A stretch of 64,000 nucleotides of DNA from Bacteroidales bacterium UBA4284. Lineage in GTDB: Bacteria; Bacteroidota; Bacteroidia; Bacteroidales; UBA932. Below the pieces are notes generated by a model. The model was not told where the DNA came from, did no database searches, and worked only from the letters and a program-made list of their open reading frames with translations. Position numbers and translations under genes: made by a program. The DNA lies in contig DGVM01000191.1 in NCBI GenBank assembly GCA_002395925.1, forward strand, positions 18,800 to 82,799, in the 5' to 3' direction. This document shows positions 17,195-26,984 of this stretch, one piece after another (within the stretch, counting starts at the first letter, position 1; each line of letters starts with the position of its first letter).

Positions 17195-17809
17195 ATGAAA
17201 AAAGTCTTTTTCTGCCTGGCGGCGGCCGTTTTGTGCTTGGGATTTGTTTCCTGCAAGAAAGAGGAGGACCCTTCGGCCCAGTATCGCAAAGCGTTCAGCG
17301 GGAAGTATAACTTAGTTTCGATATTCGAGATTAACCGTTCGGCTTTTGATTTGGATGGTGATGGAACAGCTTCCGTGACTCTTTTAGATGAGTACAGGAG
17401 CATGTGGAATCCGTCTTTCTCAGAGTTTCAGTTCATCAAGACCGGGGGTGGTGAGTACGCCGGTGGTTTTACCTTGTTTGTCCCTCTCCAGGGTGTCAGC
17501 TCCGGGATGGCACAGCCGCCTTATTCCATAGAAACTCCGGTGACTTTTTCTCGCGGCTTCGGCTGTGCCTCTTTCGCGGTCGGTTTTTCCGTCTCTTTCT
17601 CTCAAGACGGCACACCGGTCTGGCAGCCGGCATTGCAGGAAAACAATACTTCCTCCGGGCAGATATACATTGCTTTGCTTCACGACGCACATGTGCTGAA
17701 GGCAGAAAACGGCATGCTGGATATCATAATCAGTGAGGTCCCCGTGTACGACTTCGCAAACAAATCATATACGCTGCAATCTTTGATATATCACCTTGAG
17801 CATGTGTAG
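17195..17809 (+). CDS. Predicted surface lipoprotein of unknown function
   Basis: 204 residues. The signal peptide ends in a lipobox (LCLGFVSC), and the Cys is followed by KKEED, which resembles the acidic lipoprotein export signal that sends Bacteroidota lipoproteins to the cell surface. The remainder is beta-rich with aromatic residues (GKYNLVSIFEINR, EFQFIKTGGGEYAGGFTLF). I do not recognise a family. The last codons overlap the start of the TonB-dependent receptor gene, so the two are probably coupled and this protein may be an accessory of the receptor. Confidence 0.7.
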   Translation: MKKVFFCLAAAVLCLGFVSCKKEEDPSAQYRKAFSGKYNLVSIFEINRSAFDLDGDGTASVTLLDEYRSMWNPSFSEFQFIKTGGGEYAGGFTLFVPLQGVSSGMAQPPYSIETPVTFSRGFGCASFAVGFSVSFSQDGTPVWQPALQENNTSSGQIYIALLHDAHVLKAENGMLDIIISEVPVYDFANKSYTLQSLIYHLEHV

Positions 17810-20177
17810 GCGCCTGCTGCTTCTGTGTGCGGCGGTGCTGACGTGTTTTGCGTCCTATGGACAACGCAAGGTAAGCGTCAGCGGCTTTGTCAGGGAGGCA
17901 AGGAGCGGAGAAAACCTCATCGCCGCGGAGGTGGTCTGTGGCAGCGCCGGGGTCACCACCGATGCCGACGGCCACTATTCTTTGTCTCTGCCGGAAGGGA
18001 AAGTAAAAATCAGATATTACTATTCAGGTTATATTACCGCAGAAACAGACGTCACGTTGCAACGTGACACCCTTATCAACGTGGAACTCAGACCTGGAGA
18101 AGTAATAGACGCGTCCGTGGTTACCGCTTCAGGAGAATCCGGCTTCCGCTCGACTCTGATTGATGCAATGGACGTCCCTCTTGCTACCATAAACAAGATG
18201 CCCGTTATTCTGGGGGAATCTGACGTGCTTAAGGCCGCGCAGCTGCTTCCCGGCGTACAAAGCGGGATGGAAGGCTTTTCCGGCATTTATGTCCGTGGTG
18301 GCGGCGCGGACGAGAACCTCTTTTTGCTGGACGGAGTCGCGCTGTACAACGTTTCGCACCTTCTTGGCGTTTTCTCCGCCTTTACTCCGGAGTCTATAAA
18401 GAAAGCCACGTTGTACAAGGGGGCATTCCCTGCAAGGTATGGAGGACGTGTATCCGGAGTGCTTGACTTGCGGACAATAGACGGCGACATGTACGAAACC
18501 CACGGCTCCGTAAATGTCGGCCTGATTACGAGCAAACTCCATCTTAACGGTCCTATAGTCAAAGGAAAGACATCCTACGCACTTTCTGGGAGACTCATGC
18601 ATACAGCCATCATGGCCCCCGCCGTCAAGCTTGGCGGGCTGCCGTTCTCGTATTATTTCTACGATTTGAACGGCAAGATAGTGCACCGCTTTTCAGATGC
18701 GGACCGCTTGTCGCTCAGCGTGTATCATGGGCATGACGTTTTTGATTATAAAGGTACGGACGAATCCTCCGACGGCAGTTCTTCGGATGACAGCGAAACG
18801 ATGGATTGGGGAAACACCGTTGCCGCCCTGCGCTGGTATCATGTTTTCAACGGCATCTGGTCTGCAAACACGGTTTTTGCATACAATCGCTATGGAATGA
18901 CAACCGACTATACCCAGACCAGAAACTGGTTGGCATACGTAGATGGATACCTTGAAGATTTTTCAGAAAAGTACAATTCCCGGTATGTTTCGGGCATAAA
19001 TGACTTTTCGTTTGCATGGGATGCGTCTTGCGTGCCGTCCAACGCCCACTCTGTCAAAACAGGGGTGTCCGTAATCCATCATCATTACTCCCCGTCCACA
19101 CGTTTCATAAGGACGGATGAAATAACCGGCAATCAAATATCCGAAACGTCAAGCCAGAAGGAATATAAAGGGTGGGAAGCGGCATTATATGGAGAAGACG
19201 AAATAAGTTTTTCCGATCGGTTTTCTGTGAATGCCGGCTTACGTTTCGTGCTGATGACATCCGGCAGCCGCCTGATTCCTTCCGTCCAGCCGCGGGCCTC
19301 CGTCCGCTACTCCCCATGGGAGGGCTTTGCCGTAAAAGCTGGTTATGCAAGGATGGGGCAGTACGTGCACCAACTATCTTCGACGCGTATCACTTTGCCG
19401 TCTGATTTATGGGTCCCGGTAACGGAGCAGCTCGACCCCGTGATATCCGATATAGGTTCCACCGGTGTTTTCTATGACGGTCTGCCCGGCTGGGAGATAT
19501 CCCTGGAGGGATATTACAAGTTCTCCAGAAATGTTATCGATTATCGGGACGGAGCTTCCATGTTCGGGTCTTCCGAGGGGTGGGAGCAATTGGTGGAAAT
19601 GGGCGTCGCTCGTTCATACGGTCTTGAGACGCTGGTCCGCAAGACAGAGGGCAAGCTTACCGGATGGCTTGCTTATACCTTGTCCAAGACAGAAAGAAAA
19701 TACCCCAATGGCTACATAAACAGCGGCCGCTGGTTTCCTTATCAGTACGACAGGCGCCATGTTCTTAACCTGAATGTCAGTTATGCACTCTCCGGAAAAA
19801 TCAATCTGAGTGCCACCTGGTCGTTTTCCAGCGGCGGGTGGGCGACGATTCCCGAGCGGACCACCGTTTTTTACAACTACCAGGAATCCAAGTATGATAA
19901 CTTGATAAAGCCGGAGCCGTTGTTGACTGTTGATTACATTTCAGGAAAAAACAATTACAATCTTCCTCCTAGCCATACGCTTAATCTGGCCGTAAACTTC
20001 AACCGGCAGTTCAGACACGGAGAAAGAACGATAAGCGTGAGCGTCTATAATGCTTACAATGCGATGAATCCCAATCTTGTCTATGCGGCGGGCCGGTTAC
20101 CCGGGGATAAAATCGTAGTGAAAAAAATGACCTTCCTTCCGGTGCTCCCGTCATTCAATTACACCTACAGGTTTTGA
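17802..20177 (+). CDS. TonB-dependent receptor with carboxypeptidase-like N-domain
   Basis: 791 residues from ATG 17802; a TTG at 17796 is possible. The signal peptide is MCRRLLLLCAAVLTCFASYGQ. A CarboxypepD_reg-like domain follows (VSVSGFVREARSGENLIAAE ... TTDADGHYSLSLP), then the plug (LLPGVQSGMEGFSGIYVRGGGADENLFLLDG..., split here by family landmarks GVQSG, YVRGGG, LLDGV), and a 22-strand type barrel ending in FNYTYRF with terminal Phe. It imports a substrate too large for porins using TonB energy. Pairing with a DUF4249 lipoprotein rather than SusD is a known Bacteroidota arrangement whose ligands are mostly unknown. Confidence 0.92.
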   Translation: MCRRLLLLCAAVLTCFASYGQRKVSVSGFVREARSGENLIAAEVVCGSAGVTTDADGHYSLSLPEGKVKIRYYYSGYITAETDVTLQRDTLINVELRPGEVIDASVVTASGESGFRSTLIDAMDVPLATINKMPVILGESDVLKAAQLLPGVQSGMEGFSGIYVRGGGADENLFLLDGVALYNVSHLLGVFSAFTPESIKKATLYKGAFPARYGGRVSGVLDLRTIDGDMYETHGSVNVGLITSKLHLNGPIVKGKTSYALSGRLMHTAIMAPAVKLGGLPFSYYFYDLNGKIVHRFSDADRLSLSVYHGHDVFDYKGTDESSDGSSSDDSETMDWGNTVAALRWYHVFNGIWSANTVFAYNRYGMTTDYTQTRNWLAYVDGYLEDFSEKYNSRYVSGINDFSFAWDASCVPSNAHSVKTGVSVIHHHYSPSTRFIRTDEITGNQISETSSQKEYKGWEAALYGEDEISFSDRFSVNAGLRFVLMTSGSRLIPSVQPRASVRYSPWEGFAVKAGYARMGQYVHQLSSTRITLPSDLWVPVTEQLDPVISDIGSTGVFYDGLPGWEISLEGYYKFSRNVIDYRDGASMFGSSEGWEQLVEMGVARSYGLETLVRKTEGKLTGWLAYTLSKTERKYPNGYINSGRWFPYQYDRRHVLNLNVSYALSGKINLSATWSFSSGGWATIPERTTVFYNYQESKYDNLIKPEPLLTVDYISGKNNYNLPPSHTLNLAVNFNRQFRHGERTISVSVYNAYNAMNPNLVYAAGRLPGDKIVVKKMTFLPVLPSFNYTYRF

Positions 20178-20183
20178 TATGCG

Positions 20184-21230
20184 ATGAAAAAGGCAATGGT
20201 TATTGCAGCGCTGCTGCTTGTGGCAACCGGCTGCATCAACGAGATAGATTACGACTTGTCCGGAGCTCCGGACAGGATAGTCGTCAACGCAATTTGGTCT
20301 TCCGACGAGCAGGAACACATTGTGTATCTGTCTAAAAGCGAAGCATACAGGATATCTCCCGACATTGATACCGCAGACGTACGATGCTATGTGAACGGCG
20401 CCCTGAAGGCCATTGCAGACTCCGTATGGTCGATCTGGGGAAAAGATGACGGCCTGACGCTCTGCTACCGTATAAAGGCGGAGCTGCATCCCGGCGACTC
20501 CGTCAGCCTTGCCGCCACACTTCCCGGGCACAGTCTGCTGGCTTCGTCCGTTGTGCCGCCTGCACCGGAGGTCAGCATCGATACCGTCTGTACGCATGCT
20601 TCTTCCTGGCCATTTATTCCATATCGCAGATACGACATTTCGTGCACGGTCAAGGACATCCCGGGCCATGTTTCATATTACCGGCTGTATCGCCCGTCCG
20701 TGCATGTTGAGGGCTGGTGGAGGCATGCCGGAACACTGGTAGATGCCAAAGACTTTCCTTACGGTCTTAAGATAGATGAGACGGATCCTATTTTCAAAAA
20801 CTCATCGTTTTATTTTCCGGAGATGCTTTCGAGGGACGTTACGTTTGTTCATTCCGGCTTGAGCAACGTCACACATGTTTTTCCCGACGATTCTTTCCGC
20901 AACGGGACGCATGGTTTTTCCTACGCGTTTGATTATAACAGCTTTCATCCGTCAGGCTCATACAATCTGGTGAAATATACAGTGCGCTTCCGCATCGGTT
21001 CGCTCAGCGAGGCGGAATACTTGTACCTGCTGGCATATAACGCTTCCGTAGTTTCCAGCCACGACCCGCTGTCGGAACCGGTAAGCCTGCCTTCCAACAT
21101 CGAAGGAGGCCTGGGCGTTTTTGCCGTTGAAGGTACTTATTCGCTGGAGCTGCACGCTCCCGATATGAAATATCCTCCTAATACAAATGGAGAAATCGAC
21201 CCGGAAACGCATGAATTCTATGACTGGTGA
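20184..21230 (+). CDS. DUF4249 lipoprotein, partner of the TonB-dependent receptor
   Basis: 348 residues with a lipobox (AALLLVATGC, Cys17) followed by INEIDYDLSGAPDRIVVNAIWS. The early strand pattern, the Cys-rich middle and the NPDxxxD-poor C-terminus match DUF4249, a beta-rich lipoprotein family encoded directly after TonB-dependent receptors of this type. The start is six bases after the receptor stop. It probably caps or assists the receptor at the surface; the ligand is unknown. Confidence 0.8.
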   Translation: MKKAMVIAALLLVATGCINEIDYDLSGAPDRIVVNAIWSSDEQEHIVYLSKSEAYRISPDIDTADVRCYVNGALKAIADSVWSIWGKDDGLTLCYRIKAELHPGDSVSLAATLPGHSLLASSVVPPAPEVSIDTVCTHASSWPFIPYRRYDISCTVKDIPGHVSYYRLYRPSVHVEGWWRHAGTLVDAKDFPYGLKIDETDPIFKNSSFYFPEMLSRDVTFVHSGLSNVTHVFPDDSFRNGTHGFSYAFDYNSFHPSGSYNLVKYTVRFRIGSLSEAEYLYLLAYNASVVSSHDPLSEPVSLPSNIEGGLGVFAVEGTYSLELHAPDMKYPPNTNGEIDPETHEFYDW

Positions 21231-21246
21231 CAGTAAGCTCTTAGTA

Positions 21247-21275
21247 TTGTTTTAGCAAAAAAATACCTAAATTAG
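21247..21275 (+). promoter_or_regulatory. Probable promoter of ychF
   Basis: TTG at 21247-21249, 18-base spacer, then TAAATTAG (21268-21275), seven of eight matches to TAnnTTTG counted with free n positions, 21 bases before the ychF ATG. Confidence 0.4.
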
Positions 21276-21296
21276 CAGGCTAAACGAATAATTCAA

Positions 21297-22397
21297 ATGA
21301 GTCTTAAATGCGGAATAGTCGGCCTGCCAAATGTGGGGAAATCCACTCTCTTCAACTGTGTAAGCAGCGGCAAGGCCCAGAGCGCCAATTTTCCCTTCTG
21401 TACCATTGAGCCCAACCTTGGCTCCACCAACGTCCCCGACAAGCGCCTTGAGGTGCTTACGGATATATGCCATCCCCAGCGGACCATTCCGGCCACCGTG
21501 GACATAGTCGATATCGCGGGACTTGTAAGGGGTGCAAGCCGAGGCGAAGGCCTTGGAAATCAATTTCTTGCCAATATCCGCGAGTGCGATGCCATATTGC
21601 ACGTGCTGCGCTGTTTCGACGACGGCAACGTAGTGCATGTGGACGGTTCCGTGGACCCTGTGCGCGACAAGGAGGTGGTGGACCTCGAACTTCAGATAAA
21701 GGACCTCGAGACCGTTGAGGCGCGCCTTGCCAAATGCACCAAGGCCGCTGCCGCGGGCGATAAGGAGTCCAAAAAGCTGGCGGCCCTGCTGACCCGCTAC
21801 CGTGACGCCCTCCGCGAGGGCCGCAGCTGCCGCAGCGTAGAGCTCGTCAACGAAGAGGAGGCGCAGCTTGCCCACGACCTTTTCCTTCTCACCAACAAGC
21901 CGGTGCTTTATGTATGCAACGTCGATGACGCATCTGCGGCAGGCGGCAACGCATACGTCGATGCGGTCCGCGAGGCCGTCAAGGACGAGAATGCCGGCAT
22001 ACTGATAATCTCTGCCCGTACCGAGTCCGAGATTGCGGAAATGGAAGATTACGACGACAGGCAGATGTTCCTGGAAGAGATGGGACTTGAGGAATCGGGC
22101 GTAGTGAGGCTCATCCAGGAGGCGTACAAACTTCTGGGGCTACGCACCTTCTTTACGGCCGGGGCCGACGAATGCCGGGCCTGGACAATCCATGCCGGCG
22201 ACAAGGCGCCCAAGGCCGCGGGAGTCATACACACCGACTTCGAAAAGGGCTTTATCCGTGCCGAGGTAATCAAGTACGAGGACTTCGTGCAGTACAAGAC
22301 CGAGGCCGCCGTGCGGGCCGCAGGCAAAATGGGCGTGGAAGGGAAGGACTACGTGGTGCAGGATGGCGATATAATGCATTTTTTATTCAACGTATAA
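21297..22397 (+). CDS. ychF: Redox-responsive ATPase/GTPase YchF (Obg family)
   Basis: 366 residues, the standard length. Visible are the P-loop [12 protein letters not shown] (G1), the switch segment [13 protein letters not shown]3 [10 protein letters not shown], a coiled-coil insertion (about 130-200), the divergent G4 NVDD that favours ATP over GTP in this family, and the C-terminal TGS domain ([14 protein letters not shown] ... [13 protein letters not shown]). The protein binds ribosomes and modulates stress responses. The gene has its own promoter and is followed after 12 bases by galK. Confidence 0.97.
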   Translation: MSLKCGIVGLPNVGKSTLFNCVSSGKAQSANFPFCTIEPNLGSTNVPDKRLEVLTDICHPQRTIPATVDIVDIAGLVRGASRGEGLGNQFLANIRECDAILHVLRCFDDGNVVHVDGSVDPVRDKEVVDLELQIKDLETVEARLAKCTKAAAAGDKESKKLAALLTRYRDALREGRSCRSVELVNEEEAQLAHDLFLLTNKPVLYVCNVDDASAAGGNAYVDAVREAVKDENAGILIISARTESEIAEMEDYDDRQMFLEEMGLEESGVVRLIQEAYKLLGLRTFFTAGADECRAWTIHAGDKAPKAAGVIHTDFEKGFIRAEVIKYEDFVQYKTEAAVRAAGKMGVEGKDYVVQDGDIMHFLFNV

Positions 22398-22409
22398 CAC
22401 TGATAACCA

Positions 22410-23555
22410 ATGAAAGAGAAGATTCACAGCAAATTCCTCTCCCTCTATGGAGAAGGGGGCGTTTTCTATGCGGCGGCCGGCCGTATCAACCTCATCGGCG
22501 AGCATACCGACTACAACGGCGGATACGTATTCCCCGGAGCTATCGACAAGGGCATCATTGCGGAAATCAAACCCAACGGCACCGACAAGGTACGCCTGTA
22601 TTCCCTCGATTACGATGCAGCCGCATCATTCGGTCTGGAAGAGGCTGACAAGCCTGCAGAAGCCTGGGCATGCTACATATTCGGCGTCTGCCGCGAGACC
22701 ATCAAGCGCGGCGGCAAGGTAAAGGGCTTCGATGCCGTCTTTGCCGGAGACGTCCCTCTCGGCGCAGGCCTTAGTTCTTCCGCCGCTCTCGAAAGCTGCT
22801 TCGCTTTCGCCATCAACGACCTTAACTCCAACGGACTCAGCCGCTTCGACCTTGCCCGCATAGGCCAGAGCACAGAGCATAACTACTGCGGAGTCAACTG
22901 CGGCATAATGGATCAGTTCGCCTCCTGCTTCGGCAAGAAGGGACAGCTCATACGCCTCAACTGCAAGACTCTCGAGCATCAGTACTTCCCCTTCGATCCC
23001 GAGGGTTACAAGCTGGTGCTGCTCGATACCTGCGTCAAGCACGAACTGGCAAGCTCGGCCTATAACTTCCGCCGTCAGTCCTGCGAAAGGGCAGCTGCAG
23101 CCATCAAGAAGAACCATCCCGAGGTCGAATTCCTGTCCGATGCCAAGCGTGTCTGGCTCGACGAGGTACGCAGCGAGATAAGCGAAGAAGACTTCATCCG
23201 TGCAGAATACGTCATCGGCGAGGTCCAGAGGGTTCTCGACGTATGCGACGCCCTCGAGAGGGGAGACTACGAGACCGTAGGCGAAATGATGTACCAGACC
23301 CACTTCGGCCTGAGCCGTCTGTACGAGGTAAGCTGCCCCGAGCTCGACTTCCTCGCCCGTCTCGCCCGCAAGATGGACGTTACCGGTTCCCGCGTGATGG
23401 GCGGCGGCTTCGGCGGCTGCACCATCAACCTGGTCAGGAACGAGTACTACGATGCGTTCATCGCAACAGCACGCGACCGTTTCAAGGCTCAGTTCGGACA
23501 CGATCTCAAAGTTTACGACGTCGTAATTTCCGACGGCGCACGCAAGCTCGCTTAA
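22410..23555 (+). CDS. galK: Galactokinase
   Basis: Phosphorylates galactose at C1 with ATP, the first Leloir-pathway step. The 381 residues match family size. The three GHMP motifs are present: INLIGEHTDYNGGYVFP (galactose signature), PLGAGLSSSAALE (ATP-binding), and VTGSRVMGGGFGGCTINLV near the C-terminus, plus MDQFAS with the catalytic Asp. The other gal genes (epimerase, uridylyltransferase, transporter) are not adjacent; here galK stands between ychF and a large secreted protein gene. Confidence 0.96.
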   Translation: MKEKIHSKFLSLYGEGGVFYAAAGRINLIGEHTDYNGGYVFPGAIDKGIIAEIKPNGTDKVRLYSLDYDAAASFGLEEADKPAEAWACYIFGVCRETIKRGGKVKGFDAVFAGDVPLGAGLSSSAALESCFAFAINDLNSNGLSRFDLARIGQSTEHNYCGVNCGIMDQFASCFGKKGQLIRLNCKTLEHQYFPFDPEGYKLVLLDTCVKHELASSAYNFRRQSCERAAAAIKKNHPEVEFLSDAKRVWLDEVRSEISEEDFIRAEYVIGEVQRVLDVCDALERGDYETVGEMMYQTHFGLSRLYEVSCPELDFLARLARKMDVTGSRVMGGGFGGCTINLVRNEYYDAFIATARDRFKAQFGHDLKVYDVVISDGARKLA

Positions 23556-23558
23556 TAC

Positions 23559-26489
23559 ATGCGCCGCAGCCCCGTAATCGCGCTGCTGGCACTGCTACTG
23601 TCGGCCCTGCCGGCCTCCGCCCAGTTCTATTCACAGGGCAGCGAGCCGGCGGGTGTCCGTTGGTGGCAGATCACCACGCCCGATTACAGGGTCATCTATC
23701 CCGAAGGGCTCGACTCCCTGGGGCGCATATACGCCGACATGCTGGAGAGGGTCAAACGCCCTGTAGGGGCCACTGCAGGCTATATTCCCAACCAGGAATA
23801 CAAAAGGCAGCTGCCGGTAGTCCTGTACCCGCGGACGGCTCAAGCCAACGGCATGGTTGCAACGGCTCCTCGCCGGATGACGCTGTTTACCACGCCTATG
23901 TTCTCTCCGCACGACGTGACGCCTTGGGCTGAACATCTTGTGACGCATGAATCGCGGCACGTGGCGCAGGAGCAATACGTGAACGCACGTCCCTACAGGC
24001 CGTTCGGCTATATCATGGGAGAAATCTTTTCCGGCGCAGCGGAGTCGCTGTACTGCAGTCCGTCGTTCCTGGAAGGGGACGCCGTTGCCGCCGAGACCGA
24101 GCTTTCATCGTCGGGCCGCGGGCGGAGCGCCTCGTTCCTGGAATACTATAGGGCCGCATTTCGCCAGGGCGATACCAGGGACTTCTGGCGCTGGCGCTAC
24201 GGTTCCATAAAGTACTATACTCCAGATTATTATACCATCGGCTACATCCGTGCCGCAGGCCTTCGTTCCGTTTACGGGGCCCAGGATTTTACCGCCCGTT
24301 ACTACAAGAACATCTTCCGCAACAAGTGGTGGCCCTGGCCGATGTTCAACCTTCAGAAGACGGTGCGTCAGGTAAGCGGCAAGCGCTTCAGTGAGGCTTT
24401 TGCAGATATCACCGACACCCTCACCTGCCGCTGGCAGAGGGACGAAGCTGCGCGCGCCCCCTTCATGCCTTCCGACAGGATTACGCCCCCTTCGCGCCGT
24501 TATCTTGCCTATACCTCGCCGTGCGTGTTGGACAGCACCCTCTATGCAATCCGCTCCGGGCTGGAGATTACACCCCAGCTTGTCCGTATCAGCGACGGCG
24601 CCGTGGAGAGAGTTTCGGCCTTTGCTTACAGTACCAGCCGCATCGTGTCCTCCGAGGCCCTCGGGCGCCTGTACTGGAGCGAAATCGTGGCCGACACCCG
24701 CTGGGAACAGCGCTCATATTCAGAGATTTGGTATTGCGGACCCGACGGCATTCACCACCGTCTGTCGCGGCGCACCCGGTGGTACAACCCTTCTGTCTCT
24801 CCCGACGGAATGCGGCTTGCCGTCACCGAATACCCCGAAAATGGAGGTTCGGCCCTGCTGACCATCGACGCCCGAAGCGGCGAGGTGCTATCCCGCCACG
24901 ACGCCCCCCAGGGCCTGCAGATAGTGGAGTCCGCATGGGTGGGGGATGATGTGCTTGTCAGCGTCATCGGCCAGGACGGGACGGGTATTTACAGTGTCTC
25001 CGACGGCTTTGCCTGCCTGCTCGATACCGGCAACGCGGTGCTCAAAGGGCTCGACGGCCGCGACGGCGCCTTGTATTTCGCGGCGGACCTTACAGGTGTC
25101 GATGAATTGTATTCGCTTAGGGGCGGAAGCGTCCGGCGTCTTACGAGTTCTCCGCAGGGAGGCAACTGCTACATCCTTTCGCCGAACGGCAGGGAAGTGG
25201 TGTTCTCTGCTCCCGAGGCAGACGGCAAACCGCTGGTCAGTACTCCTTTGCGTTCGCTTCCCGCTCCGGTCGAGGCCGACTTCGGCAAGCCTCACCGTTA
25301 CGAGCTGGCCGGCGACCTGGAGGCCCCCGTGCCCATAGACCGCGACAGCGTGATAGTGCTCCCGCAGCCGCAGCGCTACAGGCGGCTCGAGCATCTTTTC
25401 AAATTTCACTCCTGGGCTCCGGTTTATGTGAGCCCCGACGCCATCGACAACCTCAGCTTCGAGAGCGTACTGACGTCGGTAAGTCTTGGCGCCACCGCAT
25501 TTTTCCAGAACGAACTCGAGACTCTCAGCGGCACGCTTGCCTATGGAGCTTTTCCGGGCGACGGGGGCAAGTGGTCTCACCGCGGAGAGGCAAAATTCAC
25601 TTACAGCGGACTGTATCCCAAGTTGGAGGCGTCCCTGTCGCTCAGTTCCGACCCCGCCCAGCTGTACTTCATGTCCAGCAGTTATTCTTCGTTCTCGCGC
25701 AAACTGAGTTTCTCCGGACAGGAGGTATCGGGCGTACCCTCCTTCAACGCATCCCTGCTGGCTTATGTGCCGCTGGGCTTCTCTTCCGGCGGTTGGTACA
25801 GGGGGGTGATTCCGCAGCTGCAGGCAAGCGTGTCCAACAGTCTTGTGACGCACGGGGACATGGCTCCGATGAACCGGGTGGTGGCTTCCGTGCGCGGATA
25901 TGTCATCAGCGCCACTCCTTCCGCCGGCATTTATCCACGGCTTGGCATAGGCGCCGAGGCTGGGTGGAGCGGAAGGATAGGAGCGTCGGACATCATGTCC
26001 CCCAACGTATATCTATACTCTTACGGATATCTTCCGGGCATACTCCGTACCCATGGGCTCAGACTGAGCGCCACCGCGCAGATGCCCATAGGGAAGGCTC
26101 CGTTCTGCGAGCGCTTGGTGAGTGTGCTTCCGAGGGGAATGTCGTCCTATTCTTCGCTTGCTTCACAGGTCAGCGCCTATCCTTTCCAGAGCCGCGCGAC
26201 CCTCGATTATGCCTTCCCCTTCCTTCCGCTTGACTTTTCGGCCCTTTGTCCGGTGGCGTACGTGCGCAACTTAGAGTGTACGCTGCACGCCGACGGCTCT
26301 TGGTTCGGCGGGGGAGACAAGGCGGGAAAGGCTCTCGCCGGTGCCGGTGCCGACCTTTGCGTCGTCCTGGGCAACCTGGCCTGGATGCCGTTCACCACAC
26401 GAGTAGGCGTAAGCGCCTGGTGGAACTGGGGCGCTCCCGAGGAATTCAAACCCTATCACATCGGGTTTGTATTCAGCATGGATATTTAG
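23559..26489 (+). CDS. Secreted HExxH metalloprotease-like protein with TolB-type propeller and barrel-like C-terminus
   Basis: 976 residues with signal peptide MRRSPVIALLALLLSALPASA/QFY. An N-terminal peptidase-MA-like domain has HESRH at 130-134 and, about 38 residues on, LEGDAVAAET with Glu172 as the likely third zinc ligand (gluzincin pattern). The middle (about 310-590) shows repeated propeller strands (WYNPSVSPDGMRLAVTEYP, NCYILSPNGREVVFSAP). The C-terminal 350 residues are beta-rich and end FKPYHIGFVFSMDI like an outer-membrane barrel. The whole is a Bacteroidota family without an assigned role that I know. It probably acts at the outer membrane. Its stop abuts the stop of folA with no gap. 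Confidence 0.75.
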   Translation: MRRSPVIALLALLLSALPASAQFYSQGSEPAGVRWWQITTPDYRVIYPEGLDSLGRIYADMLERVKRPVGATAGYIPNQEYKRQLPVVLYPRTAQANGMVATAPRRMTLFTTPMFSPHDVTPWAEHLVTHESRHVAQEQYVNARPYRPFGYIMGEIFSGAAESLYCSPSFLEGDAVAAETELSSSGRGRSASFLEYYRAAFRQGDTRDFWRWRYGSIKYYTPDYYTIGYIRAAGLRSVYGAQDFTARYYKNIFRNKWWPWPMFNLQKTVRQVSGKRFSEAFADITDTLTCRWQRDEAARAPFMPSDRITPPSRRYLAYTSPCVLDSTLYAIRSGLEITPQLVRISDGAVERVSAFAYSTSRIVSSEALGRLYWSEIVADTRWEQRSYSEIWYCGPDGIHHRLSRRTRWYNPSVSPDGMRLAVTEYPENGGSALLTIDARSGEVLSRHDAPQGLQIVESAWVGDDVLVSVIGQDGTGIYSVSDGFACLLDTGNAVLKGLDGRDGALYFAADLTGVDELYSLRGGSVRRLTSSPQGGNCYILSPNGREVVFSAPEADGKPLVSTPLRSLPAPVEADFGKPHRYELAGDLEAPVPIDRDSVIVLPQPQRYRRLEHLFKFHSWAPVYVSPDAIDNLSFESVLTSVSLGATAFFQNELETLSGTLAYGAFPGDGGKWSHRGEAKFTYSGLYPKLEASLSLSSDPAQLYFMSSSYSSFSRKLSFSGQEVSGVPSFNASLLAYVPLGFSSGGWYRGVIPQLQASVSNSLVTHGDMAPMNRVVASVRGYVISATPSAGIYPRLGIGAEAGWSGRIGASDIMSPNVYLYSYGYLPGILRTHGLRLSATAQMPIGKAPFCERLVSVLPRGMSSYSSLASQVSAYPFQSRATLDYAFPFLPLDFSALCPVAYVRNLECTLHADGSWFGGGDKAGKALAGAGADLCVVLGNLAWMPFTTRVGVSAWWNWGAPEEFKPYHIGFVFSMDI

Positions 26490-26984
26490 CTATATTTTCT
26501 CGTAAACCGCAAACTCGAAGCTGATGCCGGTCTGCGGGTCGGTCTTGGTGTCGGAGACCCTGATGCGCTTCCAGACCGCAGGGTCTATGACGGGGAAGAA
26601 GGTGTCGGCGTCGGGAACCCTCGTATGCACGTGGGTTATATACAAACGGTCCATGTCGGGCATCGCTGCGCGATATACGGAGGCTCCGCCTATCACGAAG
26701 CATTTGCGTGCGCCCGTCTCCTCCGCTGCGTCATAAGCCTCCTGGAAAGAGTAGGCGCAGGTGACTTCGGGGATGTTGTCGCCTCCGAGGTTGAGGACTA
26801 TGTTGGTCCTGCCCTTGAGAGGCCGGAATGGCAGCGAGAAGTAGGTCGTGCGCCCCATTATTACCGGATAGCCTTTTGTGGTTTCCTTGAAGTACTTAAG
26901 GTCTTCTGAAAGGTGCCAGGGAAGCTGTCCCTTGATGCCGATGGCGTTGTCGTCGGCAATGGCTACTATCAAACATTTTTTCAT
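26490..26984 (-). CDS. folA: Dihydrofolate reductase
   Basis: Reduces dihydrofolate to tetrahydrofolate with NADPH, regenerating the cofactor spent by ThyA. The 164 residues start [16 protein letters not shown]. Visible are [15 protein letters not shown] with the acidic active-site residue, [20 protein letters not shown], and [11 protein letters not shown] for NADPH binding. The start overlaps the thyA stop in ATGA (26981-26984), so the two are translationally coupled. A much longer open frame reaching 27596 in this frame is the shadow of thyA. Confidence 0.97.
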   Translation of the reverse strand: MKKCLIVAIADDNAIGIKGQLPWHLSEDLKYFKETTKGYPVIMGRTTYFSLPFRPLKGRTNIVLNLGGDNIPEVTCAYSFQEAYDAAEETGARKCFVIGGASVYRAAMPDMDRLYITHVHTRVPDADTFFPVIDPAVWKRIRVSDTKTDPQTGISFEFAVYEKI

